From an uncultured Thermomicrobiales bacterium (GTDB lineage Bacteria > Chloroflexota > Chloroflexia > Thermomicrobiales > UBA6265): a stretch of 64,000 bases of DNA. Where the stretch lies: the NCBI GenBank assembly GCA_902806335.1, contig CADCWG010000131.1:1-64000 (forward strand). Reading direction: 5' to 3'. A program made the position numbers and the translations under genes. The notes beneath the pieces are model-generated. The model ran no database searches. It saw only the letters and a program-made list of their open reading frames with translations, and had not been told where the DNA came from. Shown in pieces: positions 54,821 through 63,999 of the stretch (positions within the stretch are counted from its first letter, which is position 1; each line of letters opens with the position of its first letter).

Positions 54821-56548
54821 GTGGGACGAATGACAGCGCCGAATCGAGCGAGCTTCCCTTACCCTGAGACGGAGCGGACCACCTTCGCCAGCCGGTCGGC
54901 TCTGGGCCGGGCCGCACCGTCACGGCTCCTCAAGCGCCCCGAGCGCCTCCCGCGGACCAGCACGACGGTCCGGCGCCTTCCGAGCAGGGACCGATGGCGG
55001 CTCCTGAGAGACGACACGTCCTTCCCGGAGCGACCGCCGCGCCTGCTTGGGTCCGCCGCGGACGAACCTGCCACCGTCACGATCCCACTCCCCGGCCGCC
55101 GGATCGTGGTCGGTGAGTGGATGGTGCTCGCCGCCGTCGTCGTCCTCGCCGCGGTGTTGCGCTTCGCGCGCCTGGGCGACATCCCCGGCAACATTACGGC
55201 CGACGAGGCCGACAACCTGCGGGTGATCTTCCGCATCCAGGAGTCGGGGGAGCCGGGCTTCTTCGGGTTCGACTGGAAGCCGGCGCCGGCGTTCAGCATG
55301 TACCTCTTTGACGCGTTCATGGTGGTCTTCGGCGACACCCCCTTCGGCCTCCGGTCGGCTTCGGCGGTCTTGGGCTCGGCCGCGCTGGTCCCGTTCTTCG
55401 CCATCGCGCGCCGGACCGTCTCGTTCCCCGCCGCGCTCGCCGCCACGGTGCTGCTGGGCACCAACCGCTGGTACCTTCACTTCTCGCGCTCCGGTTGGGA
55501 GAACGTGCACGTCGCGGCATTCGCCCTGCTCGCGGCCTGGGCCCTCCTCGTCGGGCTGGAGCGCGCGCAGCTGCGGTGGTTCTCGCTCGCCGGGGTCGCG
55601 GCGACGCTCGGGCTCTACGGCTACTTCGCCGGCCGGCTGATCCTGCCCGCGCTGGTCCTCTACGCGCCGATCGCCTGGTGGGCGGTCCAGCGTCGCCGTC
55701 GGCGCGTGCTGCACGGGAATTCGGGACCACGCCCAACGACGACCTACGGCCTCCACGGCCGGCGCCGGGGCCGACGGGCCCTGATCGGCGTTGCCCTCCT
55801 CGTCCTGGTCGCCGTCGGCCTCGCCCTGCCGCAGCTGATCGAGGTGCGGGAACGCTGGGACTACTTCAACCAGCGGTCAAGCAACGTGAGCGTCTTGAAC
55901 CAGCCTCGCCCGTTCCAGGGCGAGGACGACGCGCTGGGAATCGTGCTCGGGCAGCTCCGGCGGAACCTCTCCGGTTACGTCCTCCTTGATGGGGAGCTGT
56001 TCAACAACGGGCGGTACGGCGCGCCCCAGACGCCGCCGTACGACCGGTTCACCATGACCCTGACCGTGATCGGCTTCGTCCTCGCCGTCCGTCGCTGGCG
56101 GATCGCCACGCTCTGGGCGGCCCTCCTCGCTGTCCCCTTCGTCGGCACGCAGGTCTTCACCGCGCCCACGCCGGACCTCGCCCGCGCGACGGTGTTCGCC
56201 CCGTTCCCGTACCTCTTCGCGGCGCTCACCATCGACGCGGGATTCCGCCTCGTCGGCAGGCGACACAGGGCCGCTGCCTACGCTGTCCTGGTCGCTGCCG
56301 TCGCGATCGTGGCCACCACTCACGTGGTGCATTACTTCCGGTGGATCAACACGGAGGGCGCGCTGACCGCGCGTCGGCCCGCGGTCGAGCTCGAGGACTA
56401 CCGCGTCTGGGAGCGGGCGGTCCGCTGCGACTTCCGCGGGCGGGGCCCGGGGCCTCGAAGCCAGCCGTGGGACGAGCGTCGCGATGTGGAGGTCGCGGTC
56501 GGCCCCGTACTCCCGGCGGACGACCCTCGCTACTGCGACGTGGACTGA
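54821..56548 (+). CDS. GT-C membrane glycosyltransferase, PMT/ArnT-like (first)
   Basis: A 575-residue protein with an N-terminal polar region of about 95 residues, then around 10 hydrophobic segments. The first outside loop has ITADEADNLRVIFRIQES, with the acidic DEA pair expected for catalysis in PMT_2/ArnT-type enzymes, and PFGLRSASAVLGSAALVPFFAIARRTV follows, as in that family. WYLHFSRSGWENVHVAAFALLAAWAL is a further family segment. Acceptor and donor are unknown; lipid-linked sugars are usual donors. The GTG at 54821 is uncertain; an ATG at 54830 is equally good. The C-terminal 70 residues after HVVHYFRWIN are soluble and Arg/Asp-rich. A related gene follows. Confidence 0.78.
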   Translation: MGRMTAPNRASFPYPETERTTFASRSALGRAAPSRLLKRPERLPRTSTTVRRLPSRDRWRLLRDDTSFPERPPRLLGSAADEPATVTIPLPGRRIVVGEWMVLAAVVVLAAVLRFARLGDIPGNITADEADNLRVIFRIQESGEPGFFGFDWKPAPAFSMYLFDAFMVVFGDTPFGLRSASAVLGSAALVPFFAIARRTVSFPAALAATVLLGTNRWYLHFSRSGWENVHVAAFALLAAWALLVGLERAQLRWFSLAGVAATLGLYGYFAGRLILPALVLYAPIAWWAVQRRRRRVLHGNSGPRPTTTYGLHGRRRGRRALIGVALLVLVAVGLALPQLIEVRERWDYFNQRSSNVSVLNQPRPFQGEDDALGIVLGQLRRNLSGYVLLDGELFNNGRYGAPQTPPYDRFTMTLTVIGFVLAVRRWRIATLWAALLAVPFVGTQVFTAPTPDLARATVFAPFPYLFAALTIDAGFRLVGRRHRAAAYAVLVAAVAIVATTHVVHYFRWINTEGALTARRPAVELEDYRVWERAVRCDFRGRGPGPRSQPWDERRDVEVAVGPVLPADDPRYCDVD

Positions 56549-56730
56549 GAACGCCGCCGTCGGCGGCCTCCGGGCGTGACGTTCGGCAGCGACACGCCAC
56601 GGACCGCCGCGCGAGCGGGGCTCGACCGGAACCCTGGATGCGCGGACGACGAGAGCCGCGCCCGTGCTAGAGTTGGCCACCCATCGTTCCTCGATTCACG
56701 CCGAGTCGCACCGTCGCCGGAGAGTCCCGC

Positions 56731-58848
56731 GTGCCCGACGAGTCGTCCCTCGACCACTCGACATCGACCTCGCAGTCGCCCGGCGAGGTGGTCGCACGGA
56801 GGGCGGGGGAAGTCCCGGCACTCCGGTCGGCAGCCACCCGCCCCGGCGGCCCACTGCCGGCAGCAGCGATCCAAGCCCCATCGGCGCGGTCGACCCGACG
56901 GGACTCCGCCCGGAGGGCACCGGCGTCGCGCCCGTCGGCGCCGAGCCCGCTGTCCTCGCTGTGGGGCCCGACGTCGATCTCGGACGACGTGGTCCTGCTG
57001 CGCGCCGCCCGCGCCGCCCGGGGCCGCGCGCCCTGGGGTGGCGGCGTGCCGGTCCTGGAGACGCCGGGCGGAAGGTCAAGCCACCGCGCCAGGGGTCGGT
57101 TTCCAACCGCGATCCCGGGGGCCGTCCGCCAGAAGGCCCAGGGTGCCCGCGGACGGCGCCCCGTCCGAACGGCGGCCTTCGCCATCCCGAAGACCGAGAC
57201 GGTCACTCGCCTCGTCGAGCTGGCGAGTCTGGCGGCCGTGTTGGTCGTGGCGGCGCAGCTCCGCTTCCAGGATCTGCGCCAGGCCTGGCCCGGCGTCCAC
57301 GGCGACGAGGGCATCATCGGGATGCTCGCGCAGAGCGTTCGACGCGGCGAGAGCATCGGCGTCTACAACCCCCAGGCGCTCGGGCAACCGACGGCGCCGA
57401 TCTTCGCCGACGCCCTCATGATGCGGCTGCTCGGACCGGGGATCGACAGCGTGCGCGCGACCTCGGCCACCTTCGGGCTGCTCGGGGTGGTAGCTCTCTG
57501 GCTCGTCGCGCGGAGGAACTTCGGCGCCCGCACCGCGCTGATCGCCGTCGCCCTGATGGGGCTGCTCCACTGGCAGCTCCACTTCTCCCGCGTCGGCTAC
57601 CCGGTCATCGCCTGGCCGCTGGTGGCCACGCTCACCGCCGGGGCGGTGATGGAGGCCCTCCGCGGCGGCGGTCTCCGCTGGTGGGCAACGGCCGGGGGTC
57701 TCACCGCGGCCGGCGTCTACGTCTACAACGCCCATTCGATGTTCGTCGCGATCCTTGCCCTCTTCGCCACCTTCTGGCTGCTCGGACCGGTCGCCTTCCT
57801 CCCAGTCGCGAGCGGGCTCGCCTACCTTCTGGCGCCCGGCGCCGCGACGGCCGTCCTCGCCGTCGCGACCCTCGTCGCGGCGCTCGCGCTCGAGCGAAAC
57901 ACCGTGCGCGCCTACGCGACCCGGATCGGGGCGGCCCTCGCCGGATTTGGTCTCGTGATCTTCCCCATGGCGCGCTACGCCCTGGACCCGGCGAACGGTT
58001 ACTTCAACAGCCAGGAAGGGCGCCTGATCACGCGGCAGCCGGACTGGCTTGCGGCCGGCACCGACGAGCGGTTTCGTATCCTCAGGGAACGCTATGTCGA
58101 CTTCTGGCGCAGCCTCCTTCTGGACGGCGGCTACGATGGGGTCGACGGAGCCGGCGTGACGCCGATGGTGCCGGCCCTGCTCGCCCTGATCGGCCTCGTC
58201 GGCATCGCGATGGCGGTGCGGCGGCGTCATCCCCTCGCGGCGCTGGGCGCGATGATCCTGCTCCTCGCCCCGATCGCGGCGGTGATCACCAGGGACGGGT
58301 CCTACCGCCGGACCCTCGTCATGGCGCCGTTCTTCGCCCTGTTCGCGGCGATCGGGCTGTCGGACGGCGTGGCGCTCGCGGCCCGGCTCCGGCCCCCGCT
58401 CCGCATCGCCGCGTCGGCCGTCCTGGCGGCCGTCGCGGTCCTCGCCGTGGATGACAACCTCGACAATGCCAGAGCCTCGTTCGCCTCGCCGCTCCAGCGG
58501 TTCACCTTTTGCCTGGAGATCACGGACGCGTCGTACTTCCTGGACGGCCTTCCTCCCGATTCATACGTCTACTTCTATTCAGCTCGGTGGTCGATCGACT
58601 ACGAGACGCGGCGGTTCGTCGCCCCGGACGCCCGGGGGGAAGACCGCTCGGAGGAGTTCGGCGAGCCGAACGGCGGGTACAACGTCACCGCCGACCCGGC
58701 GGACGGCCGACCGATCTTCGTCTTCATCGGCGAGTACATCGAGCGTTCGCTGCCAGAGGTCGAGGCCCGCTACCCCGGCGGCCAGGTCGTCCAGGGCGGC
58801 CCGCCCGACGCCCCGACCTTCGTGGCGTACCTCCCGCCCGGGCCGTAG
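56731..58848 (+). CDS. GT-C membrane glycosyltransferase, PMT/ArnT-like (second)
   Basis: A 705-residue paralogue of the previous gene. About 150 residues of Ser/Arg/Pro/Gly-rich, probably disordered cytoplasmic sequence precede the first membrane helix (LVELASLAAVLVVAAQLRF). The catalytic loop has WPGVHGDEGIIGMLAQSVRRGE (acidic DE pair), then VRATSATFGLLGVVALWLVARRNFG and LHWQLHFSRVGYPVIAWPLVAT. About 10-12 membrane segments follow, then an outside C-terminal region (FTFCLEITDASYFLDGLPPDSYVYFYSARWSIDYETR) of about 130 residues. The GTG at 56731 has GGAGAG 6 bases upstream. Substrate unknown. The stop codon lies within an 18-bp tandem duplication. Confidence 0.78.
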   Translation: MPDESSLDHSTSTSQSPGEVVARRAGEVPALRSAATRPGGPLPAAAIQAPSARSTRRDSARRAPASRPSAPSPLSSLWGPTSISDDVVLLRAARAARGRAPWGGGVPVLETPGGRSSHRARGRFPTAIPGAVRQKAQGARGRRPVRTAAFAIPKTETVTRLVELASLAAVLVVAAQLRFQDLRQAWPGVHGDEGIIGMLAQSVRRGESIGVYNPQALGQPTAPIFADALMMRLLGPGIDSVRATSATFGLLGVVALWLVARRNFGARTALIAVALMGLLHWQLHFSRVGYPVIAWPLVATLTAGAVMEALRGGGLRWWATAGGLTAAGVYVYNAHSMFVAILALFATFWLLGPVAFLPVASGLAYLLAPGAATAVLAVATLVAALALERNTVRAYATRIGAALAGFGLVIFPMARYALDPANGYFNSQEGRLITRQPDWLAAGTDERFRILRERYVDFWRSLLLDGGYDGVDGAGVTPMVPALLALIGLVGIAMAVRRRHPLAALGAMILLLAPIAAVITRDGSYRRTLVMAPFFALFAAIGLSDGVALAARLRPPLRIAASAVLAAVAVLAVDDNLDNARASFASPLQRFTFCLEITDASYFLDGLPPDSYVYFYSARWSIDYETRRFVAPDARGEDRSEEFGEPNGGYNVTADPADGRPIFVFIGEYIERSLPEVEARYPGGQVVQGGPPDAPTFVAYLPPGP

Positions 58849-58875
58849 GGCCAGGGCGGGCCGTAGGGCCAGGGC
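58840..58875. repeat. 18-bp perfect tandem duplication spanning a stop codon
   Basis: GGGCCGTAGGGCCAGGGC occurs at 58840-58857 and again at 58858-58875. The unit includes the TAG stop (58846-58848) of the second PMT-like gene, so an in-frame second TAG follows at 58864-58866. Confidence 0.85.
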
Positions 58876-58918
58876 GGGCTTCCCGGCGCGGGCGTACTCC
58901 GCGATGGGAGCCGGCGGC

Positions 58919-61639
58919 TCAGGCCGGCGCGGGGGCCGGCCCGGCGACGCCGACCGCCAGCCGCTCCGGGTCGAGGTGCCGCTGGGCGGCCTCGAGGAGC
59001 TCGTCGCGGGTCAGCGCCCGGATGATCCCGGGGTAGCGGTCCAGGTAGTCGAGCCCGAGCCCGAAGTGCTCGATGCTGAGGAGCGTCGCCGCGACCCCGT
59101 CGTTGCTCTCGAGGGCGAGCGGCAGCACGCCCGTCAGGTAGCTCTGGGCGTCGGCGAGTTCCTCCTCCTCAACCGGCTCCTGCCGCAGTCGCAGCACCTC
59201 GTCGGTGATGCTCGCGATGGCTTGGTCCACGTCCTTCGGGTCGACCCCGGCGCGTGCCACCCACGTTCCGAGGTCGCGCCCGGTCTCGAGCCCGCTGTAG
59301 ACGTAGTAGGCCAGCCCCTGCCGGTCGCGGACGCTCGCGCCGAGGCGGCCCATCAGCCCGAGCCGACCGAGGATCAGGTTCGCCGTGTCGAGCGCGTAGT
59401 AGGCGGGGTGCGACCGTGCCACCGTCGGGAAGCCGATCGCGATGTCGGCCTGGCTCTTGCCGGCCAGTGACCGGGCCTCGCGCACCGTGGTTGCCGGGCC
59501 GGCCACCGGTGGCGGCGGCGACAGCGGGTCGGCCGGCGCGTCCCAGCCGCCGAAGCGGTCATGCAGCAGCTCCGCCGCCGACATCAGGTTGAGCACGCCA
59601 CCGACCACCGCGACGGTGGTCACGCGGGGCCCGTAGCGGGTCGCGTGGTAGGCGACGAGGTCGTCGCGGGTGATCGTGCTGACGGTCTCGGCCTCCCCCG
59701 CCACGCGCCGCCGGTAGGGGTGCCCATCCGGGTAGAGCAGCTCGCGGAGCGTCCGATCGGCCACCGCCTGGGTGTTGTCGTCCGCCTCCCGGATGCCGGC
59801 CAGGATCTCCCGCCGCACCTTCTCCAGCTCGTCGGCCGGGAAGTCGGGGCGCAGCAGCACGTCGGCCGCGAGGTCGAGCATCGCCGGCAGGTCCTCGCGG
59901 AGGCAGCGTACCGCGAGGTCGACCGACAGCCGACCGGCGTCGACCGACAGCGTCGCGCCGAGGCCGTCGGTCAGCTCGTTCAAGGCCTCGAAGGTCCTGC
60001 CGGCCTGACCCCGCGGCAGCATCCAGGCCGTGAAGGCCGCCAGGCCGGCCTTCTCCGCGGGCTCGGCGAGGGCACCGGCCTCGACCCGGATCCGGACGAC
60101 GGCGACGGGGTCGTCCGGCCGCGCCTGCCCGAGCACGACGACCCCGTTCGGCAGCTCGACGCGCTCGAACGGCGCCCGCCTCGACCCCGTGGCGGCGGGC
60201 GCCGGGGCGGCGAGGTCCTCGCCGGCGGTCGCGGGAGATGGGACGGTCTCGGGCCGATCGTCCCAGCCCGCCCGGACGGTCCCGCCATAGATCGACCAAT
60301 ACCGACCGGGCCCGGGCAGCGCGGCCGCTACTCGCTGGTCGCCTTCCGCCGCGGCCCCGTCGCCTGACGGCTCGAGCCAGCCGACGGTCCGCGACTCTGG
60401 CGTCAGGTAGGTCCGGGCGACCCGCTGGATGTCGTCAGGCGTGACGGCGGAGAGTTCGTCGACAAGTGCGTCGGCGCGGCGGTAAGAATCGACCACCTCC
60501 ATCTGGCCGAGCCAGAACGCCTGGTTGGTGACCCCTGCCGAGGAGTAGACGTACTGGGCACGGACCTGCTTTAGCGCCCGCGCCAGTTCCTCCTCGGGAA
60601 CGGTCTCGTCGCGCAGACGCGCGAGCTCGGCGTCGACCGCGGCCTCGATCCGGCCGAGCTCGACTCCCGGCAGGGCGGTGACGGCGACGCCGAAGAGCCC
60701 CGCGTCGAGCGTCAGGTCGAAGTCCGACCCAGCGCCGCGGGCTAGACCGCCGGCCACCAGCGCCCGGTAGAAGCGGGCCGAGCGCCCCATCGGCCCTCCC
60801 CCGGCCAGGCCCATCCCCTTGCCGCCCGAGAGGACCGCGTCCGCTACGAGCAGCGGAACACTGTCCGGGTGCCGGGCGTCCGGTGCCTTGAAGGCCATCC
60901 GCAGATAGGCCGTGGGGGCCGGCTGACGGAGGACGACGCGACGCTCGCCGCGTTGAGGTGGCTCCACCGCCCGCACTGGCGCGGCGGGCTCGCCCGGCGC
61001 GATCTGTCCGAAGGCGCGATCGATTCGGCCGAACAGCTCGTCGGCGTCGAAGTCGCCGACCGCGACGACGAACGCGTTCCGCGGGTGGTAGTGCCGCCGG
61101 TAGTGGGCGTAGAGGTCGTCCCGGGTGATCGACCGCAGGTCGGCCTCGTGCCCGATCACCATGTGGCCGTAGGGGTGGGCGCGGAAGGCGACGCCAAAGA
61201 CCTCTTCCAGCAGCCGGTACGACGGTCCGTTCTCGGCCCCCTGGCGCTCGGAGAGGATCACCGTCCGCTCCGACTCCGTCTCCTCGGGGTCGAACAGCGA
61301 GTTCGTCATCCGGTCGGACTCGACCGCGAGCGAGAGCTCCAGCCGGTCCACCGGCAGCGTCTCGAAGTAGGCGGTCCAGTCGTTCGAGGTCAGCGCGTTG
61401 AGGGTGCCACCGTTCTTCGAGACGTCGCGGAAGATCGCCCCCTTGGCCAGCGACGGGGTCCCCTTGAACTGCATGTGCTCGACCCAGTGCGAGATCCCGG
61501 TCAGGCCCGGCACCTCGTTCCGGCTGCCGACGCGATACCACACCCAGAACGAGGCGATCGGCGCGTCGTGCGCCTCGCGCAGCAGCACCTGAAGGCCATT
61601 GTCGAGGGTCCGCACAGAGACGGGCGAGCGGGAGACCAT
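58919..61639 (-). CDS. M16 family zinc peptidase, two M16 modules in one chain
   Basis: A 906-residue cytoplasmic or periplasmic protein without a clear signal peptide. The N-terminal module has the inverted zinc motif GISHWVEHMQFKGT (H-X2-E-H) and the third ligand Glu in EETESERTVILSE, so it is catalytically competent. The second module starts near residue 500 (FERVELPNGVVVLGQARPDD); at the zinc-site position it reads GLAAFTAWMLPRGQAG, without His or Glu, so it is inactive, and it keeps the structural SRRYGPR-like and GQGLAYYVYSGLETG-type segments. This matches fused active/inactive pairs such as pitrilysin, which degrade peptides. The ATG at 61639 has a weak AAAGGA upstream; a longer start at 61756 adds 39 unlikely residues. 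Confidence 0.88.
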   Translation of the reverse strand: MVSRSPVSVRTLDNGLQVLLREAHDAPIASFWVWYRVGSRNEVPGLTGISHWVEHMQFKGTPSLAKGAIFRDVSKNGGTLNALTSNDWTAYFETLPVDRLELSLAVESDRMTNSLFDPEETESERTVILSERQGAENGPSYRLLEEVFGVAFRAHPYGHMVIGHEADLRSITRDDLYAHYRRHYHPRNAFVVAVGDFDADELFGRIDRAFGQIAPGEPAAPVRAVEPPQRGERRVVLRQPAPTAYLRMAFKAPDARHPDSVPLLVADAVLSGGKGMGLAGGGPMGRSARFYRALVAGGLARGAGSDFDLTLDAGLFGVAVTALPGVELGRIEAAVDAELARLRDETVPEEELARALKQVRAQYVYSSAGVTNQAFWLGQMEVVDSYRRADALVDELSAVTPDDIQRVARTYLTPESRTVGWLEPSGDGAAAEGDQRVAAALPGPGRYWSIYGGTVRAGWDDRPETVPSPATAGEDLAAPAPAATGSRRAPFERVELPNGVVVLGQARPDDPVAVVRIRVEAGALAEPAEKAGLAAFTAWMLPRGQAGRTFEALNELTDGLGATLSVDAGRLSVDLAVRCLREDLPAMLDLAADVLLRPDFPADELEKVRREILAGIREADDNTQAVADRTLRELLYPDGHPYRRRVAGEAETVSTITRDDLVAYHATRYGPRVTTVAVVGGVLNLMSAAELLHDRFGGWDAPADPLSPPPPVAGPATTVREARSLAGKSQADIAIGFPTVARSHPAYYALDTANLILGRLGLMGRLGASVRDRQGLAYYVYSGLETGRDLGTWVARAGVDPKDVDQAIASITDEVLRLRQEPVEEEELADAQSYLTGVLPLALESNDGVAATLLSIEHFGLGLDYLDRYPGIIRALTRDELLEAAQRHLDPERLAVGVAGPAPAPA

Positions 61640-61890
61640 CGGGGGGATCGTCCTTTCGGTCGCGCGGAGTAGCCAGAGGGCGCTGGACCGGTGCCCACCG
61701 TGGCCACGGTCGGGCGTTGGCACGCGGCGGCCACGGGGGAGCCGGTCGGCTTCCACTTCGGGCGCCGACGTCGGCCAGCACGATACCAGCGGGACGCACC
61801 GGCGTGCTCAAGCCTCCGCGGTCGCGGGGGCAGCGACGCCAGTCGCCCGGGGCGGGCGGCCAGTGACAACGGCGGGCGCGGTTGTCTTCC
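61640..61890. other. Gap between the M16 peptidase and the permease genes
   Basis: No gene-like frame. It should hold the M16 promoter and the end of the sugar-transport operon, but no strong hairpin or promoter is recognisable. Confidence 0.35.
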
Positions 61891-62913
61891 CTACGCGACC
61901 GAGCGCCTGCGACCGGCGAGGCGGCTCTGGAGCACCACCACGACGAGCAGGAAGAGCCCGCGAATGACCTGCTGCCAGTAGGGGTCGAGGCTCTCAAAGT
62001 TGAGCATGTTGATGATCGCCCCGAGCAGCAGCACGCCGACCAGGGTCGTCCAGACCGAGCCCAGCCCGCCGGTGAGCAGGGTACCGCCGACGACGACCGC
62101 CGCGATCGCCGAGAGCTCCCAACCGACCGCCTCGTTCGGGTTGCCGGCGAACGTCTGGGCGGCCAGGATCGCCCCGGCCAGGCCGGCCAGGCCGCCGCTC
62201 AGCGCGTAGACCGCGACGATCGTCCGCGACACCGGGAGGCCGGCGAGCCGGGCCGCCTCCTCGTTGCCGCCGAACGCCAGCACGTGGCGGCCGAACCGCG
62301 TCAGGTTGAGCACCACCGATCCGGCCACGAACGCAACTGCCGCGATCGCGGCGGGGAGCGGCACCCGGCCGAGGTTGCGGGAGCTCAGCTCGATGAACCC
62401 GTTGGTGAAGGCGTCGGTCGAGAGGCTGACCGTGGCGTTGCCGGAGAGGATCAGCGCCAGACCCCGCCCGGCGAGCAGCGTCGCCAGCGTGACGATGAAC
62501 GGTTGGATCCGGAACGCGGCGATCAGCCCGCCGTTGAGCAGCCCGACCGCGACGCCGGCCAGCACCGCGCCCCCGATCGCCACCCAGACGCCTTCCCCGC
62601 TCAGGCGGGCGGCGAGGACGCTCCCGATCACGGCCACCGCGCCGACCGAGAGGTCGATGCCCCCGGTCATGATCACGAACGTCATGCCGAGCGCGATCAG
62701 GGCGAACATGGCGTTGTAGCGCAGGGCCTCGGTGAGGTTGTACGACCCGGTAAAGCCGTTGTCGCCGTAGCGCCACCAGCCGAACAGCAGCGTCAGCCCG
62801 AGGGCGAGGATCGCCCCCTGGCGCTGGACCAGGCTGCCGAGCTGCGCCCGCCGGTCGGCCTGAGCGTCGGCTCTCGGTTCGCTCGCGGGCAGGGGCGGCG
62901 CGGTCGCGGCCAT
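61891..62913 (-). CDS. Sugar ABC transporter permease, RbsC family (second permease)
   Basis: A 340-residue inner-membrane permease of the ribose/galactofuranose-type importers. Family segments: YNAMFALIALGMTFVIMTGGIDLSVGAVAVIG, GLLNGGLIAAFRIQPFIVTLATLLAGRG, the cytoplasmic loop FGRHVLAFGGNEEAARLAGLPV (EAA-like, contacts the ATPase) and GGTLLTGGLGSVWTTLVGVLLLG. About ten hydrophobic segments. The ATG at 62913 has GAGGAG 5 bases upstream. It follows another RbsC-type gene 126 bases upstream, so this is a two-permease importer like YtfT-YjfF (galactofuranose); the ATPase and binding protein must lie to the right of the window. Confidence 0.92.
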   Translation of the reverse strand: MAATAPPLPASEPRADAQADRRAQLGSLVQRQGAILALGLTLLFGWWRYGDNGFTGSYNLTEALRYNAMFALIALGMTFVIMTGGIDLSVGAVAVIGSVLAARLSGEGVWVAIGGAVLAGVAVGLLNGGLIAAFRIQPFIVTLATLLAGRGLALILSGNATVSLSTDAFTNGFIELSSRNLGRVPLPAAIAAVAFVAGSVVLNLTRFGRHVLAFGGNEEAARLAGLPVSRTIVAVYALSGGLAGLAGAILAAQTFAGNPNEAVGWELSAIAAVVVGGTLLTGGLGSVWTTLVGVLLLGAIINMLNFESLDPYWQQVIRGLFLLVVVVLQSRLAGRRRSVA

Positions 62914-63039
62914 CGGGACTCCTCGGATCCGTCGCAACGGCGTGGTTATCTCGTCGTCGGCAGGAGGTCGAGCGGGCGGCACCCGGGGGACGCCTCGCCG
63001 ATGCGGGAACTGGGCGGGGGAAGCGCGATCCGGCGAGGG

Positions 63040-63999
63040 CTAGGACCCGCGCCGGCGCTGGAGCAGCACGGCCACCACGATCGCGCCCGCGGTGACCACC
63101 CGCGCCACCGCGTCCGAGGCCCCCTCGGTCAGCAGCGTGTAGCGGATCAGCTGGATGGTCAGCGCCCCGATCAACGTCCCGAGCACGCTCGCCCGGCCGC
63201 CGGTCAGGACCGTGCCGCCGACCGCCACCGCGGCGATCGCGTCCAGCTCCCGGTTGAGGCCGACCCGGTTCGCGTCCGACGCGGAGTTGATCGCGATCTC
63301 GACCAGCCCGGCCAGCCCGGCGAGGAGCCCGCTGATGGCGTAGACCGCCAGCTTCACCCTCCTCACCGGCACCCCGGCAAGGCGCGCCGCCTGCTCGTTG
63401 CCACCGATCGCCAGCACGTAGCGCCCGAACGTGGTCACGCGCATCGCCCAGGCAGCGACGGCGACGACGGCCAGCGCGAGCAGCGCCTGGAACGGCACGC
63501 CGAACGGTCGGCCGAGACCGATGTACTGCCAGTCGGGCTCCCGGAAGCTCTTCAGCTCGCCGTCGGTGATGACCTGGGCGATCCCGCGGCCGGCGATGAA
63601 CAGGACCAGCGTCGCGATGATCGGCTGGATGCCGAACCCGGTGACCAGCGCCCCGTTGCCGAGGCCGAACGCGCCGGCCACCAGGATCGGGATCGCAATC
63701 GCGAGCGCCCCACCCAGGTACGGGATATCCCACGGCGCACGGGTGCTGAGGAGGATCATCGCGGCCACCGACCCGGCGATCGCCATCAGCGCCCCGACGG
63801 AGAGGTCGATCCCGCCCGTGGCGATGACCAACGTCATTCCGACCCCGACGATCACGATCGTCGCGACCTGGGTCGCGTTGATGTTGAACGCCTGGCGGGT
63901 CAGGAACGCGTCGGCGTTGAAGACGACGTTGTAGAGGATCAGGAGCACCAGGGCACCGAGTCCCGCGGACGCGCGGCGGGCGCCCCCCAGGAGACCGTC
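63040..63999 (-). CDS. Sugar ABC transporter permease, RbsC family (first permease), cut by the right edge
   Basis: The minus-strand frame is open from the window edge (first whole codon at 63999) to the stop at 63040. Visible are about 319 residues: LGALVLLILYNVVFNADAFL, ATIVIVGVGMTLVIATGGIDLSVGALMAIAG, GNGALVTGFGIQPIIATLVLFIAGRGIAQV, the loop FGRYVLAIGGNEQAARLAGVPV and GGTVLTGGRASVLGTLIGALTIQLI, closely paralleling the next permease. A GTG at 63948 would give a 302-residue product, but residues upstream (GLLGGARRASAGLGAL) look like protein, so the true start is probably outside. Substrate: a pentose, hexose or furanose. Confidence 0.88.
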   Translation of the reverse strand, partial: DGLLGGARRASAGLGALVLLILYNVVFNADAFLTRQAFNINATQVATIVIVGVGMTLVIATGGIDLSVGALMAIAGSVAAMILLSTRAPWDIPYLGGALAIAIPILVAGAFGLGNGALVTGFGIQPIIATLVLFIAGRGIAQVITDGELKSFREPDWQYIGLGRPFGVPFQALLALAVVAVAAWAMRVTTFGRYVLAIGGNEQAARLAGVPVRRVKLAVYAISGLLAGLAGLVEIAINSASDANRVGLNRELDAIAAVAVGGTVLTGGRASVLGTLIGALTIQLIRYTLLTEGASDAVARVVTAGAIVVAVLLQRRRGS

